From Acidimicrobiaceae bacterium (GTDB lineage: Bacteria; Actinomycetota; Acidimicrobiia; Acidimicrobiales; RAAP-2): 29,682 nucleotides of DNA. A model generated the notes under the pieces. It worked only from the letters and a program-made list of their open reading frames with translations. It was not told the DNA's origin and ran no database searches. Numbering within the stretch: position 1 is the first letter of the stretch; the number at the start of each line of letters is the position of its first letter. Where the stretch lies: positions 1 through 29,682 of the forward strand of contig PLSY01000397.1 in NCBI GenBank assembly GCA_003164275.1, read 5' to 3'. This document shows positions 15,056 through 23,272 of this stretch, one piece after another. The position numbers and the translations under genes are program-made.

Positions 15056-17585
15056 CTCGGACCTCCTCGATTCGTCGAGCTGGGAGTGTGTCGGCGTCCC
15101 CGCGGGCCAGGTGGACTTCCCGAGCGGCCTGGCTCCGGTCACGGGGTGGATCGACGCCGCCGTGCCCGGCACGGTGGCCGGCGCGTTCCGCCAAGCCGGT
15201 CTGGCGACTCCCACCCAAGACGCCCTTGACGGCCAGGACTGGTGGTTCCGGTGTGGATTCCGGGGCCCAACCGGGCCGAACGGCGCGACCGGGACCGATG
15301 GCCATGAGGCATGGCTCCTCGATCTGAGCGGGCTCGCCACCGTGGCTGACGTCTGGATGAACGGCGAGCACCTGGTCCATAGCGAGGCGATGTTCACCCC
15401 GCTGCGGTTGCGCGTCGGAGCCCTGGCCCCCGAAAACGAGCTGGTCATTCGTTTCGCCGCGCTCGCACCACTGCTGGCCACCCGCCGTCCCCGTCCCCGG
15501 TGGAAGACGAAAGGGGCGTTCCCGCAGAACCTGCGATGGTTCCGCACCACGCTGCTCGGACACCAACCGGGTTGGGTCGACACGCCTGTGCCGGTCGGGC
15601 CCTGGCGCCCGGTCAGCCTGTTCCCGTGGTCATCGCACCGGGTGGTGTCCAGGCGATTGCTGGCCACGATCGACGAGGGGAGTGCCGCCGCCGCCGGTGA
15701 CGCCGGCGATGCGGGCGCCGAGACAGGGACGGTCACCGTCGAGGTCCGCTGCACCGCGGACGGCGCCAGCCCCGAGTCCGGGACCCTCTTGGTCGACGAG
15801 ACGCCGGCACCGCTGTCGGTGGAGCGAGATGGGAACGAACTGGTGCTTCGTGGATCGGTCACCGTGGCTGACGTCGAGCGGTGGTGGCCCCACACCCATG
15901 GGCCACAACCTCGTTACGCGGTGTCCATCGTCCTCGGGGACTCCCGCCTGGAGCTCGGCCACGTCGGATTCAAGACAGTGTCGACCGACGAGCGGAACGG
16001 CCGATTTCAGCTGCTGGTCAACGGAGTCCCGGTGTTCTGTCGCGGGGCGGCCTGGTATCCGGTGGACCCGGTCTCGTTCAACTCGAGCGATCGGTCGACC
16101 ACCGAACTGCTCGAGTTGGCCCGGGAGGCCGGAATGAACATGGTGCGGCTGCCCGGGGGCACAGTCTACGAGGAGCCGGCTTTCTTCGAGAGCTGCGATG
16201 CGTTGGGAATCCTGGTCTGGCAGGACGCCATGTTCGGCTTCCTCGATCCGCCCGACGACGAGGCATTCACGGCCACAGTGGTTGAAGAACTGACCGCCGT
16301 CGTGACGGAGTTGGCCGGACATCCCTCGCTGGCCGTGATCTGCGGCGGTCAGCAGCTCGAGGAGCAACCGGCCATGTTCGGTCTGCCCCGGGAGAAATGG
16401 CGCTCGGCCCTGGTCACAGAAGTGATCGCCGGACTCGTCGACCAGCTGGCCCCGGGCATCCCTTTCGTGTCGTCGTCTCCGAGCGGGGGAGACCTGCCTT
16501 TCCAGGTCGACAGTGGCGTGAGCCACTACTTCGGGGTCAGTTTGTATCTACGCCCGCTCTCGGACATGCGCCGTTCCGACCCCAGGTTCATCAGCGAGGG
16601 CGTGGCCTTTTCCAACCCACCGGAGCGCCAGACCGTCGAAGAGGCGTTGGGGGGTGCCCACCGGGCTGGGCACGACCCCGCGTGGAAGGCGGGCGTGCAC
16701 CGGGACTCGGGGGCCACGTGGGACCTGGAAGCGGCAAGGGACTTCTATGTCACCGAACTCCTGTCCGAGGACCCGACCGACGTGCGCAGGGACGATCCCG
16801 AGCGGGCCCTCGACCTGGGAAGGGCAGTCATGGCCCACATAGCCGGAGAAGCCATCGCCGAGTGGCGACGGCCCGGATCGGCCTGTGCCGGCTTGCTACT
16901 CATCGGCCTGCGGGACCTGGCCCCAGGGGCCGGTTGGGGCGTCATCGACAGTCTCAACCGGCCAAAGTCGCCGTGGTTCTCGCTGGCTCAGTCATGTCAG
17001 CCACTTTCCGTTCTCATCACCGATGAGGGCTTGAACGGGCTCGGCCTCCACCTGGTCAACGACTCACCCGACCTGTTCGCCGGCGATCTCAGCATCAGCC
17101 TCTATACCGCCGAGCGCTGCGTGGAACAGGTGGCGACGAGCGTCGAGATCCCGGCTCATGGCGGGATCGAGCGCTCCAGTAGTGCGCTCTTTGACGGATT
17201 CCGGGACCTCACCCACTCCTACCGCTTCGGCCCCCGGTCCTACGAGCTGGTCGTGGCTCGCCTCCTCCGTGCGGACGGAACGGTGGCGGCCGAGGCGAGC
17301 TATCTCCCCGGCGGCCTTGTCCGGCCCGTCCAATCGTCACTCGGACTTCAGGCCGAACTCGAAATGGCCGATACCGAAGCATGGTCCCTGTCCATCTCGA
17401 CCCGGCACTTCGCCCAGTTCGTCAGCATCGACGTGGCCGGCTTTCGGCCCAGCCGGTCCTGGTTCCATCTGCCGCCCGGAGAACAGGCCCATGTTGCCCT
17501 CACGCCCGAGGGCCCAGAAAGTGGCAGTCCGAGAGGACAGATTCGGGCCCTCAACACCACCGAGACGGCACGGGTAGTCCCGTAG
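15045..17585 (+). CDS. GH2 beta-mannosidase-like protein with altered catalytic motif
   Basis: This 846-residue protein starts 11 bases before the DUF1839 stop, so it is probably coupled. There is no signal peptide; a cytoplasmic protein is predicted. The order is a jelly-roll domain (LSGLATVADVWMNGEHLVHS, then LRWFRTTLLGHQPGW and VPVGPWRPVSL at about 165-190), an immunoglobulin-like domain (200-310), and a TIM barrel from about 315 (GRFQLLVNGVPVFCRGAAWY). The barrel keeps NMVRLPGGTVYEEPAFFESC and LGILVWQDAMFGF. The acid/base motif of beta-mannosidases ('GN-x-E') reads CGGQQLEEQPAMFGLP, with Gln436-Gln437 where Asn-Glu is expected. The nucleophile candidate is E518 in RFISEGVAF. It may be a weak hydrolase, a transglycosidase or a binding protein. 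Its place in the cassette suggests it handles the sugar part of the product. Confidence 0.85.
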   Translation: MEADSDLLDSSSWECVGVPAGQVDFPSGLAPVTGWIDAAVPGTVAGAFRQAGLATPTQDALDGQDWWFRCGFRGPTGPNGATGTDGHEAWLLDLSGLATVADVWMNGEHLVHSEAMFTPLRLRVGALAPENELVIRFAALAPLLATRRPRPRWKTKGAFPQNLRWFRTTLLGHQPGWVDTPVPVGPWRPVSLFPWSSHRVVSRRLLATIDEGSAAAAGDAGDAGAETGTVTVEVRCTADGASPESGTLLVDETPAPLSVERDGNELVLRGSVTVADVERWWPHTHGPQPRYAVSIVLGDSRLELGHVGFKTVSTDERNGRFQLLVNGVPVFCRGAAWYPVDPVSFNSSDRSTTELLELAREAGMNMVRLPGGTVYEEPAFFESCDALGILVWQDAMFGFLDPPDDEAFTATVVEELTAVVTELAGHPSLAVICGGQQLEEQPAMFGLPREKWRSALVTEVIAGLVDQLAPGIPFVSSSPSGGDLPFQVDSGVSHYFGVSLYLRPLSDMRRSDPRFISEGVAFSNPPERQTVEEALGGAHRAGHDPAWKAGVHRDSGATWDLEAARDFYVTELLSEDPTDVRRDDPERALDLGRAVMAHIAGEAIAEWRRPGSACAGLLLIGLRDLAPGAGWGVIDSLNRPKSPWFSLAQSCQPLSVLITDEGLNGLGLHLVNDSPDLFAGDLSISLYTAERCVEQVATSVEIPAHGGIERSSSALFDGFRDLTHSYRFGPRSYELVVARLLRADGTVAAEASYLPGGLVRPVQSSLGLQAELEMADTEAWSLSISTRHFAQFVSIDVAGFRPSRSWFHLPPGEQAHVALTPEGPESGSPRGQIRALNTTETARVVP

Positions 17586-17744
17586 ACCTGGGAGTTTTCC
17601 GGCCCGGAGGGCCAGTTTGTGGAAGCCCGGCGGCCACGAATACCATTCGAATCAGCGGCCGGGGTAGTGTCGGTGCCTGACCTCTGGAACTCCACGCGAC
17701 AGAGGCAAGCGGTAACCGGTACGGGAAAGGGCAGACCGGCTCGG

Positions 17745-19250
17745 ATGGCGATTCTAGATCCAGACATTCAGGATGTTCTCCGGACACCTGCGTCGGAGGC
17801 AGAGCAGGTCCGCGAGGGCCGAAAGCCGACAGCCGAGCACGCCTTGGCCGTTGCCAGGGTCCGCCGGCACGCTCTAAGCCGTCTGCTGGTCGCTGACTTC
17901 ACCGGCCTCGCCGTTTCCGCCTTTGTCGGCCCCCTGATCATCTCCGCCTTCTCCAACAACCCGGACAGCGCGGCCAGTCGCAGTTCGCAGATCTATCTCT
18001 TCGACCTGGTGATGATTCCGCTGTTCATGATTGTCTTCGCGCTCTACGGCCTCTACCGCGGCACCACCCGGCGCATCTCGAAGAGCGTCTTCTCCGACCT
18101 CCAGAGCATCGTGCACGCTCTGATGATCAGCGGGTTCGTCTACGCCATCGTCGCCTACGTGGCCAAGAAGTCGTTCAACTTCGAATCAGTGACGGTGGCC
18201 AAGATCGCGGCCATGTGCCTGGTGGGCGTGGTCGCCGTGCCGGTGGCCCGGGTGGTCGCCGAAGCTCTGCTCGGCCGGGCGGCCGTCGGCTCGGTGCCGG
18301 TCATCGTGGTCGGCACGGGGAAGTTGGCCCAGACGGTAGCAAGCCACCTCCGCGCCCACTCGAGCGTCGACTTCGTCGGTTTCGTGGACGACAACCCGCT
18401 TGGCCGAAACGACGTGATCGGTGAGCTCGACGAGCTTCCTGCCCTTTGTCGAAAGTACAGCGTGGCTCGAGTGGTCGTGTGCTTCTCACGCACCCATCCG
18501 GAGCGGACGACTGAGATGCTGAAGGGGCTGGCCGGCCAAGTCGGGGTGTCCATCGTGCCCCGCTACTACGAACTCATCACCGCCCGCTCCCACGTGGAGG
18601 ACCTGTCGGGCCTGCCTATGCTCGACATCGCTCCGGCGTCGCTCAGCGCCGGTGCGCGATTCCTCAAGCGGACCTTCGACGTCGTGGTCTCCTCAGTGAT
18701 CCTGCTAGTGGCCTCGCCGGCCTTCCTCGTCGTGGCCGCAACCATCAAGTTCACCAGCGCCGGGCCTGTCTTCTTCCGCCAGAACCGGACCGGTCGCAAT
18801 GAGCAGCCGTTCTCGATGTTGAAGTTCCGGACCATGGTCGAAGATGCCGAATCCCGTCGGGAAGAGCTCGAGGAGCTGAACGAGGTTGACGGCCCGCTTT
18901 TCAAAGTGGTCAACGACCCGAGGGTAACCCGTCCGGGTCGGTTCCTCCGCCGGACCAGTCTCGACGAGTTCCCACAGCTCATCAACGTCTGGAAGGGCGA
19001 CATGTCACTGGTCGGCCCTCGGCCCTTCGTGATCTCCGAGGCGATGAAGATCGAGGGCTGGGCGCGCAAGCGATTCGAGGCCAGGCCGGGCATGACCGGA
19101 CTATGGCAGGTGTCGGGCCGCAACGAGCTGTCGCACTTGGAGCTCTGTCGACTGGACTACCTCTATGTCGCGTCATGGTCATTCTGGTGGGACATGCAGA
19201 TCCTGTGGCAGACGCCGAACACCATCTTCCGGGGCCGGGGCGCATCCTGA
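17745..19250 (+). CDS. Polyprenyl glycosylphosphotransferase (initiating transferase)
   Basis: This 501-residue protein would start glycan assembly by placing a sugar-1-phosphate on undecaprenyl phosphate at the inner membrane. Four N-terminal membrane spans (about residues 45-200) and a Rossmann-like CoA-binding-type domain (VPVIVVGTGKLAQTVASHLR) precede the catalytic region. The catalytic part has FLKRTFDVVVSS, PVFFRQNRTGRNEQPFSMLK, FRTMVEDAE, RVTRPGRFLRRTSLDEFPQL, GDMSLVGPRP and RPGMTGLWQVSGRNELS, all hallmark WbaP/WcaJ-type motifs. The start is uncertain: the frame is open from a GTG at 17619, and I prefer ATG at 17745 (MAILDPDIQDVL) although its AAAGGG is spaced far upstream. If 17745 is right, 17586-17744 is a leader region with nothing else seen. 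The sugar is unknown. Confidence 0.9.
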   Translation: MAILDPDIQDVLRTPASEAEQVREGRKPTAEHALAVARVRRHALSRLLVADFTGLAVSAFVGPLIISAFSNNPDSAASRSSQIYLFDLVMIPLFMIVFALYGLYRGTTRRISKSVFSDLQSIVHALMISGFVYAIVAYVAKKSFNFESVTVAKIAAMCLVGVVAVPVARVVAEALLGRAAVGSVPVIVVGTGKLAQTVASHLRAHSSVDFVGFVDDNPLGRNDVIGELDELPALCRKYSVARVVVCFSRTHPERTTEMLKGLAGQVGVSIVPRYYELITARSHVEDLSGLPMLDIAPASLSAGARFLKRTFDVVVSSVILLVASPAFLVVAATIKFTSAGPVFFRQNRTGRNEQPFSMLKFRTMVEDAESRREELEELNEVDGPLFKVVNDPRVTRPGRFLRRTSLDEFPQLINVWKGDMSLVGPRPFVISEAMKIEGWARKRFEARPGMTGLWQVSGRNELSHLELCRLDYLYVASWSFWWDMQILWQTPNTIFRGRGAS

Positions 19251-19283
19251 ACTAAGGCGCATGCCGAGAACCGGCGCCGCCAA

Positions 19284-20381
19284 TCAGGCCCCGAGCTCTT
19301 CGTCCACCACCTCGTTGATTCGGCGGGTGAAGCGCGCCGATGAAAACGATTCGGCGTGGTCCCTGAGCACCGAGGGGTTCCATGTCTCCCGGCCCAGACT
19401 TCTCAGCGCCATGGCTATTTCGGCTGGCCGGGGCTCGTCGAAGAACACACCGGTGGTGCCTTCGACGATGGTGTCGAGGAACCCTCCCCAGCGAAGGGCA
19501 GCTGTGGGCTTGCCGAACGAGGCGGCCTCCACTGGTGTCAGCCCGAAGTCCTCGTAGGACGCGGCCACCAGACCGAGACACGATGCGTAGAGCCACCGAA
19601 GATTCGCATCGGTGACCCGGCCGAGCACGGTGACGTTGGCCGGCGCACCCGTTCTGATCTGCTCGGCCAGTGGGCCCGACCCGACCACCACCAGGCGCTG
19701 ATCGGGCATTTGATCGAACGCGGCCACTACCTCTTCGACGTTCTTGTAGGGCAACAGCCTCGACACGCAGAGCAAGAACCCGGCGTCGATGCCTTCGACG
19801 GCGTCGGTGGGCCCACCCGGGTCGACGTCGACGGGGGGCGGCACCACCTCGGCGTCGATCCCGTAGAGGTCGCCAACCCGATCACGGACGGCGTGGGAGT
19901 TGACCAGGTACCGGTCGGCGGTGGCCGCCGCCTTCTTGTCCCATCGACGGAGTGAGGGGGCGAGCACCGACAACAAGAGTGCCGAGGCCGACGAAGAGCC
20001 GGCCAGGTACCGGTCGGCTTGATAGAGCCAGCGCGCCGGGGTGTGGCAGTAGACGACCTTTTTCCCACTGACCTTGGCGCCATGGGCCCAGCCGCTCGAA
20101 GAGCAGATGGCCACGGCTGCCTCGACGTGGAGGCGTGTGAAGGCGGGCGCGAGGATGGGCAAGGCCAGTCGATGGTGGTTACGGAGCACCTCCACCCGAT
20201 TGAGCGCCAGGGTATGGACGTCGAGGCCCGAGAACTCCGGGAAGGTTTCGAGGGGATCGTAGAACGATGTGTGGATGGGGCTGTCGGGAAACGCTTCGGC
20301 CAACGACAGGACGACCCGTTCGGCACCTCCGCGCTGGGTCAGATAGTCATGGACGAGAGCAACCCTGTGGCCGGAGCTCAT
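19284..20381 (-). CDS. GT4 family glycosyltransferase
   Basis: This 365-residue GT-B enzyme starts RVALVHDYLTQRGGAERVVL, the signature of the GT4 subgroup often named mannosyltransferase or WcaC-like. KVVYCHTPARWLYQADRYLA and YLVNSHAVRDRVGDLYGIDA follow, then the donor domain with FLLCVSRLLPYKNVEEVVAA. ASYEDFGLTPVEAASFGKPT holds the E-x7-E motif. The frame stays open upstream to 20675, but that part is an Arg/Gly-rich shadow of the SnoaL-like gene; the ATG at 20381 overlaps that gene's TGA as ATGA. It therefore belongs to a two-gene minus-strand operon convergent with the initiating transferase, with only 33 bases between their stops. Sugar and acceptor are unknown; mannose is a guess from the family. 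Confidence 0.9.
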   Translation of the reverse strand: MSSGHRVALVHDYLTQRGGAERVVLSLAEAFPDSPIHTSFYDPLETFPEFSGLDVHTLALNRVEVLRNHHRLALPILAPAFTRLHVEAAVAICSSSGWAHGAKVSGKKVVYCHTPARWLYQADRYLAGSSSASALLLSVLAPSLRRWDKKAAATADRYLVNSHAVRDRVGDLYGIDAEVVPPPVDVDPGGPTDAVEGIDAGFLLCVSRLLPYKNVEEVVAAFDQMPDQRLVVVGSGPLAEQIRTGAPANVTVLGRVTDANLRWLYASCLGLVAASYEDFGLTPVEAASFGKPTAALRWGGFLDTIVEGTTGVFFDEPRPAEIAMALRSLGRETWNPSVLRDHAESFSSARFTRRINEVVDEELGA

Positions 20382-20770
20382 GCGAACGCCGCGGCCACGG
20401 CCGCCGTATCGAAGAGGATGTCGACCGACTGCACCTTTCCGTCCGCCACCTGCCAGATCTGCACTTCTTCCATGTCCACTTGCCGGCCCTTCGGACTCGT
20501 GAAGGCCACCCTCAGCCAGTTCATGACCAGGCCACCCTCGCTCAATGAGGCCTTCAACGTGATGTCGGTGAAGTCGACCTGTGAGACGGCGGCCACGAAG
20601 TTCGCCAGGCTGCGTCTGCCCTCGTAGAGTCCGAACCAGGGTGCAGCGTCGCGGTCTGCGGCGTTGACGGCCCACCGGACGTCTTTAGCCACCAGTCCCA
20701 TCAGTCGCAAGAGGTCCCCCTCCTCCAAGGCCTGGGCGGCTGCCTGAACGATCTCGGCGCTGGATGGCAT
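20378..20770 (-). CDS. SnoaL-like (NTF2 fold) small protein
   Basis: This 130-residue cone-fold protein starts SSAEIVQAAAQALEEGDLLR and continues LMGLVAKDVRWAVNAADRDA, the usual helix-then-strand beginning of SnoaL/NTF2 domains with the conserved Trp. APWFGLYEGRRSLANFVAAV (the 'G-x-Y-x-G-x-x-x-I-x-x-F' position), MEEVQIWQVADGKVQSVDIL (late strands) and a hydrophobic C-terminus follow. The ATG has GGA seven bases upstream. Members of this fold are isomerases, cyclases, hydrolases or ligand binders, so the activity cannot be assigned. ATGA coupling to the downstream GT4 gene suggests a role in the same glycan step, perhaps on the sugar substrate. No signal peptide is seen. Confidence 0.8.
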   Translation of the reverse strand: MPSSAEIVQAAAQALEEGDLLRLMGLVAKDVRWAVNAADRDAAPWFGLYEGRRSLANFVAAVSQVDFTDITLKASLSEGGLVMNWLRVAFTSPKGRQVDMEEVQIWQVADGKVQSVDILFDTAAVAAAFA

Positions 20771-20910
20771 GACGGTTCCTTTGACTGGGCGACGGGCGCC
20801 AGTGGGGCGCCGCACAGCAGTGCGAGCGTATGCGCTGGACAGCTCGTCGGTGGCGATGATGGGCCGCTGGCTGCGGTGGCGGATGGGACCAACACGGTTA
20901 CAATCCGTCC

Positions 20911-21504
20911 GTTCAGGTCCTCTTTGTTTGCACTGCCAATATCTGTCGGTCGCCGATGGCCGCTGCCCTCTTCGCTGCACGGGTCGATGGCCTCACCGAG
21001 TCCATCGGGGTGGCCTCGGCCGGCATCCTGGCCGGGCAGGGGTCCATACCGACCTCCGCTCCCGACGAGGTCATAGAGGTGATGGAACCGTACGGAATCG
21101 ACCTGCGGGGCCACCGAAGCCGACCCCTCACCGCCGAGTTGGTTGAATCCGCCGACCTGGTCATCGGGATGAGCAAACGTCACGTGCAAGAGGCCATCCT
21201 CCTCGACCCGGCCTCGTGGCCCCGCGCCTTCATGTTGAAAGAGCTCGTCCGCCGAGCCGATACCGTCGGCCCGCGCCATCAGGGCCAGACTGTTGACGAG
21301 TGGCTCGACCACGTGCACGAAGGCCGCACGAGGTCGGGCCTCGTCGGTCGGTCGACCGTCGATGAGGTAGCCGATCCCTACGGGGCCACGTTGGCCGACT
21401 ACCGGGCAACGGCGAGTGAGCTGGCCCAGCTGGACGACCGGCTGGTCGAAGACCTTTGGCCGGACGGCCCGAAGACTGTTGAGGCGGGGCGAGCGACTGG
21501 GTAG
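20911..21504 (+). CDS. Low-molecular-weight protein tyrosine phosphatase, start codon not canonical
   Basis: The P-loop VCTANICRSPM (C-x5-R at 20929-20949) starts about 7 codons into the protein, and ADPYG with the general-acid Asp lies near residue 150. Such enzymes (Wzb, Etp type) remove phosphate from BY-kinases and so control polysaccharide export; the kinase at 4870-6531 is the likely partner. The frame has an in-frame TGA about 19 codons before the GTT at 20911, and no ATG, GTG, TTG or CTG between that stop and the P-loop. An ATG at 20956 would give a protein without the P-loop. GTT at 20911 is one base from GTG and gives VQVLFVC, a perfect family start. So there is a rare start codon, a mutated start, or a base error. 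It is divergent from the SnoaL-like gene. Confidence 0.8.
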   Translation, partial: VQVLFVCTANICRSPMAAALFAARVDGLTESIGVASAGILAGQGSIPTSAPDEVIEVMEPYGIDLRGHRSRPLTAELVESADLVIGMSKRHVQEAILLDPASWPRAFMLKELVRRADTVGPRHQGQTVDEWLDHVHEGRTRSGLVGRSTVDEVADPYGATLADYRATASELAQLDDRLVEDLWPDGPKTVEAGRATG

Positions 21505-21554
21505 CCGTTCTTTCGCCAACGTGCGGCGTGTCCGGCGAAGCGCGAACATAGGGC

Positions 21555-21962
21555 GTGGCCGAAGGGTGTCAGATCCGTGAGCTACCCGACGGGGGCCAAG
21601 AGTTCCTCCTCGACGAGCCCTCGCTCAGCTTCATACGCATTGACCATCAGTCGCGGCTGCAGTTTGGCGAGACCGAAGTGGTCATCTCCTCCAGATTCGC
21701 GGTGGTGAGGGACGGTGGCGTCCACCGCCTCGACCCTCAGCAGAGCGTCGGGCTCGGGCCATTGGTGTCGTTGTTCCCGGGAACGGTTCAATGGATGTGG
21801 ACATCCCCAGAGGGATCGTTGACCGTGGTCTTCCGCAACGGCGATGTTGTCAGCGTGGATCCGGACCCATCGGTCCGCGCCTGGTCTGTCGGGAGCGTCT
21901 ACTGCCTCCCGACCCGGTCGTCGGAGGGGGGCGACGACCCGGCACCACGATCATCCCGATGA
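21555..21962 (+). CDS. Small uncharacterised protein, DUF6188-like
   Basis: This 135-residue beta-rich protein has a predicted GTG start. It shows no signal peptide and no membrane segment. Visible features are LDEPSLSFIRIDHQSRLQFG, VVISSRFAVVRDGGVHRLDP, then a Gly/Pro stretch and LTVVFRNGDVVSVDPDPSVR followed by AWSVGSVYCLP. The alternating strands and the closing 'P-D-P-x-x-x-A-W-x-V' segment resemble a small actinobacterial family (DUF6188 as I remember it), but this is by eye only. It lies 50 bases after the phosphatase on the same strand. The function is unknown. The Gly/Asp/Ser-rich tail is probably disordered. Confidence 0.55.
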   Translation: MAEGCQIRELPDGGQEFLLDEPSLSFIRIDHQSRLQFGETEVVISSRFAVVRDGGVHRLDPQQSVGLGPLVSLFPGTVQWMWTSPEGSLTVVFRNGDVVSVDPDPSVRAWSVGSVYCLPTRSSEGGDDPAPRSSR

Positions 21963-21995
21963 GCGCGGCCGAGCCGGCACCCGGGTCGGACCAGC

Positions 21996-22919
21996 TCAGT
22001 CCTGGATCAGCTCGGGGTGCCTGGCCGCGACCATCCGGCGCATGCCCTCTCGCCACGGAACGGACGTGCCGCCCACGAGCTCGTGCATCCGGGTCAGGTC
22101 GATCTGGACACTGTCGATGGTGTCGGCGGTTTGATGGAAGCGGGCCGGGACCCCGGTCAGATCGGACAGGTAGCCGCACCACTCCTCGACGCTGACGGCC
22201 TGATCGCCTCCCCAGTTGACCGTGGTGGCCGGGGTGGTGGCCGCTGCCACCATTCCAGGGATCATGGCCAGGATGTCGTCTTCGTGAATGGGGTGGTAGA
22301 CGCTCGGGGCATCGATGTGGACAGGGATCTCGCTTCCGTTGATCATCATCTCCAAGTGGATGGCGGGCCATCCTCCGCCGTCGCCGTAGGGCACGGAGAG
22401 TCGGGCGATCGTGGTCGGGAGGTCGAAGCGGACGGCAGCCCACCGAGCCGTGGCTTCGGCTGCGATCTTGCAGATGCTGTAGGTGCGAAGAAAAGGCCAA
22501 ACGCCGTGGTTGTCGCCGAGCTCGTCGTCTTCGGCGAAAATGTGGTGACCGAGCGGCTTGTAGACGCCGGTGGTGGAACAGTGGACGAAGGCCGTTGCGG
22601 CTTGATGGTGCTCCATGAGCCACGCCAGGCCGCCACTGTTGGCCTGCAGGTCCAACTCCCAGTCGTTGGTCTTGGCCACGGCGAAGTCGAGAACGTAGTC
22701 GGCATCGGCCGGGAGTCCGGCCACGTCGCCGGAGACGAGATCGATGGGAACGCAGCGGATCCCCGACGCCTCCAGACGATCTCGCGCCGATTGATCCTTG
22801 AACCTGGCTGCCCCGACCACCTCGTTCTCCTTGGCAAGGGCCACGGCCAAGGGCCCGGCCACCTGTCCGGTCACCCCGGTGACCACGATGGACTTGCCCC
22901 GAATCGGTTCCAACGGCAT
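21996..22919 (-). CDS. NAD-dependent epimerase/dehydratase-like protein (extended SDR)
   Basis: This 307-residue Rossmann protein starts GKSIVVTGVTGQVAGPLAVA, the 'TG-x-x-G-x-x-G' dinucleotide loop. STTGVYKPLG followed later by TYSICKIAAEATARWAAV gives the Ser/Tyr/Lys catalytic set (YSICK is Y-x3-K). IARLSVPYGDGGGW and the 'YHPIHEDDILAMI' C-domain are typical of nucleotide-sugar epimerases or related dehydratases. Two ATGs are close together; the downstream one at 22919 has AAGGAG spaced seven bases away, so I use it instead of 22925. The substrate is unknown, and it may act outside nucleotide-sugar pathways. It is divergent from whiB, with a 353-base gap between the two starts. Confidence 0.85.
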   Translation of the reverse strand: MPLEPIRGKSIVVTGVTGQVAGPLAVALAKENEVVGAARFKDQSARDRLEASGIRCVPIDLVSGDVAGLPADADYVLDFAVAKTNDWELDLQANSGGLAWLMEHHQAATAFVHCSTTGVYKPLGHHIFAEDDELGDNHGVWPFLRTYSICKIAAEATARWAAVRFDLPTTIARLSVPYGDGGGWPAIHLEMMINGSEIPVHIDAPSVYHPIHEDDILAMIPGMVAAATTPATTVNWGGDQAVSVEEWCGYLSDLTGVPARFHQTADTIDSVQIDLTRMHELVGGTSVPWREGMRRMVAARHPELIQD

Positions 22920-23272
22920 GCGCATGCTCCTTCAACGGTGGATGCGACCGACCAGGTCCCCCGAGATACGACCGCCGGCCGATACTAGACAGATCCGACG
23001 GTACCGGCGCAGAAGGGCTTGGCGGCGAGCCGAAGTCGATCGGTGCAGATCGAGGGGCGAAGCCGGGACAGCTGGCGTCCATACCCTCTCGACCAGGCAT
23101 GATGCTGAAAAAAACCCAGAAATAAGCCCAGATTCTGGACACCACAACCTCGCCTGAGCCATACTGTCTATTCCGCCCGTTCTCGCCGGTAGGCCGCATT
23201 TTCCCAGGTCACCGAAGCATAGGCCCAGCGGTCCGACCAGTGAACCCGACAAAATTAGGAAGTGACGTTCCC
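22920..23272. promoter_or_regulatory. Divergent promoter region between SDR gene and whiB
   Basis: This 353-base gap has no protein I can support. An AT-rich patch near 23105-23138 includes a run of seven A's, the direct repeat CCCAGA (23115-23120 and 23127-23132) and the palindrome CCAGATTCTGG (23128-23138). CATACT near 23160 is a -10-like hexamer for the whiB direction, but I cannot support a -35. AGGA at 23257-23260 precedes whiB's ATG at 23273. The gap probably carries promoters for both genes, and the palindrome is a candidate operator. Confidence 0.35.

Noticed and set aside
14093..15895. A 600-codon minus-strand open frame.
   Set aside because: It is antisense to DUF1839 and GH2, which have clear family motifs. 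Its composition is not protein-like.
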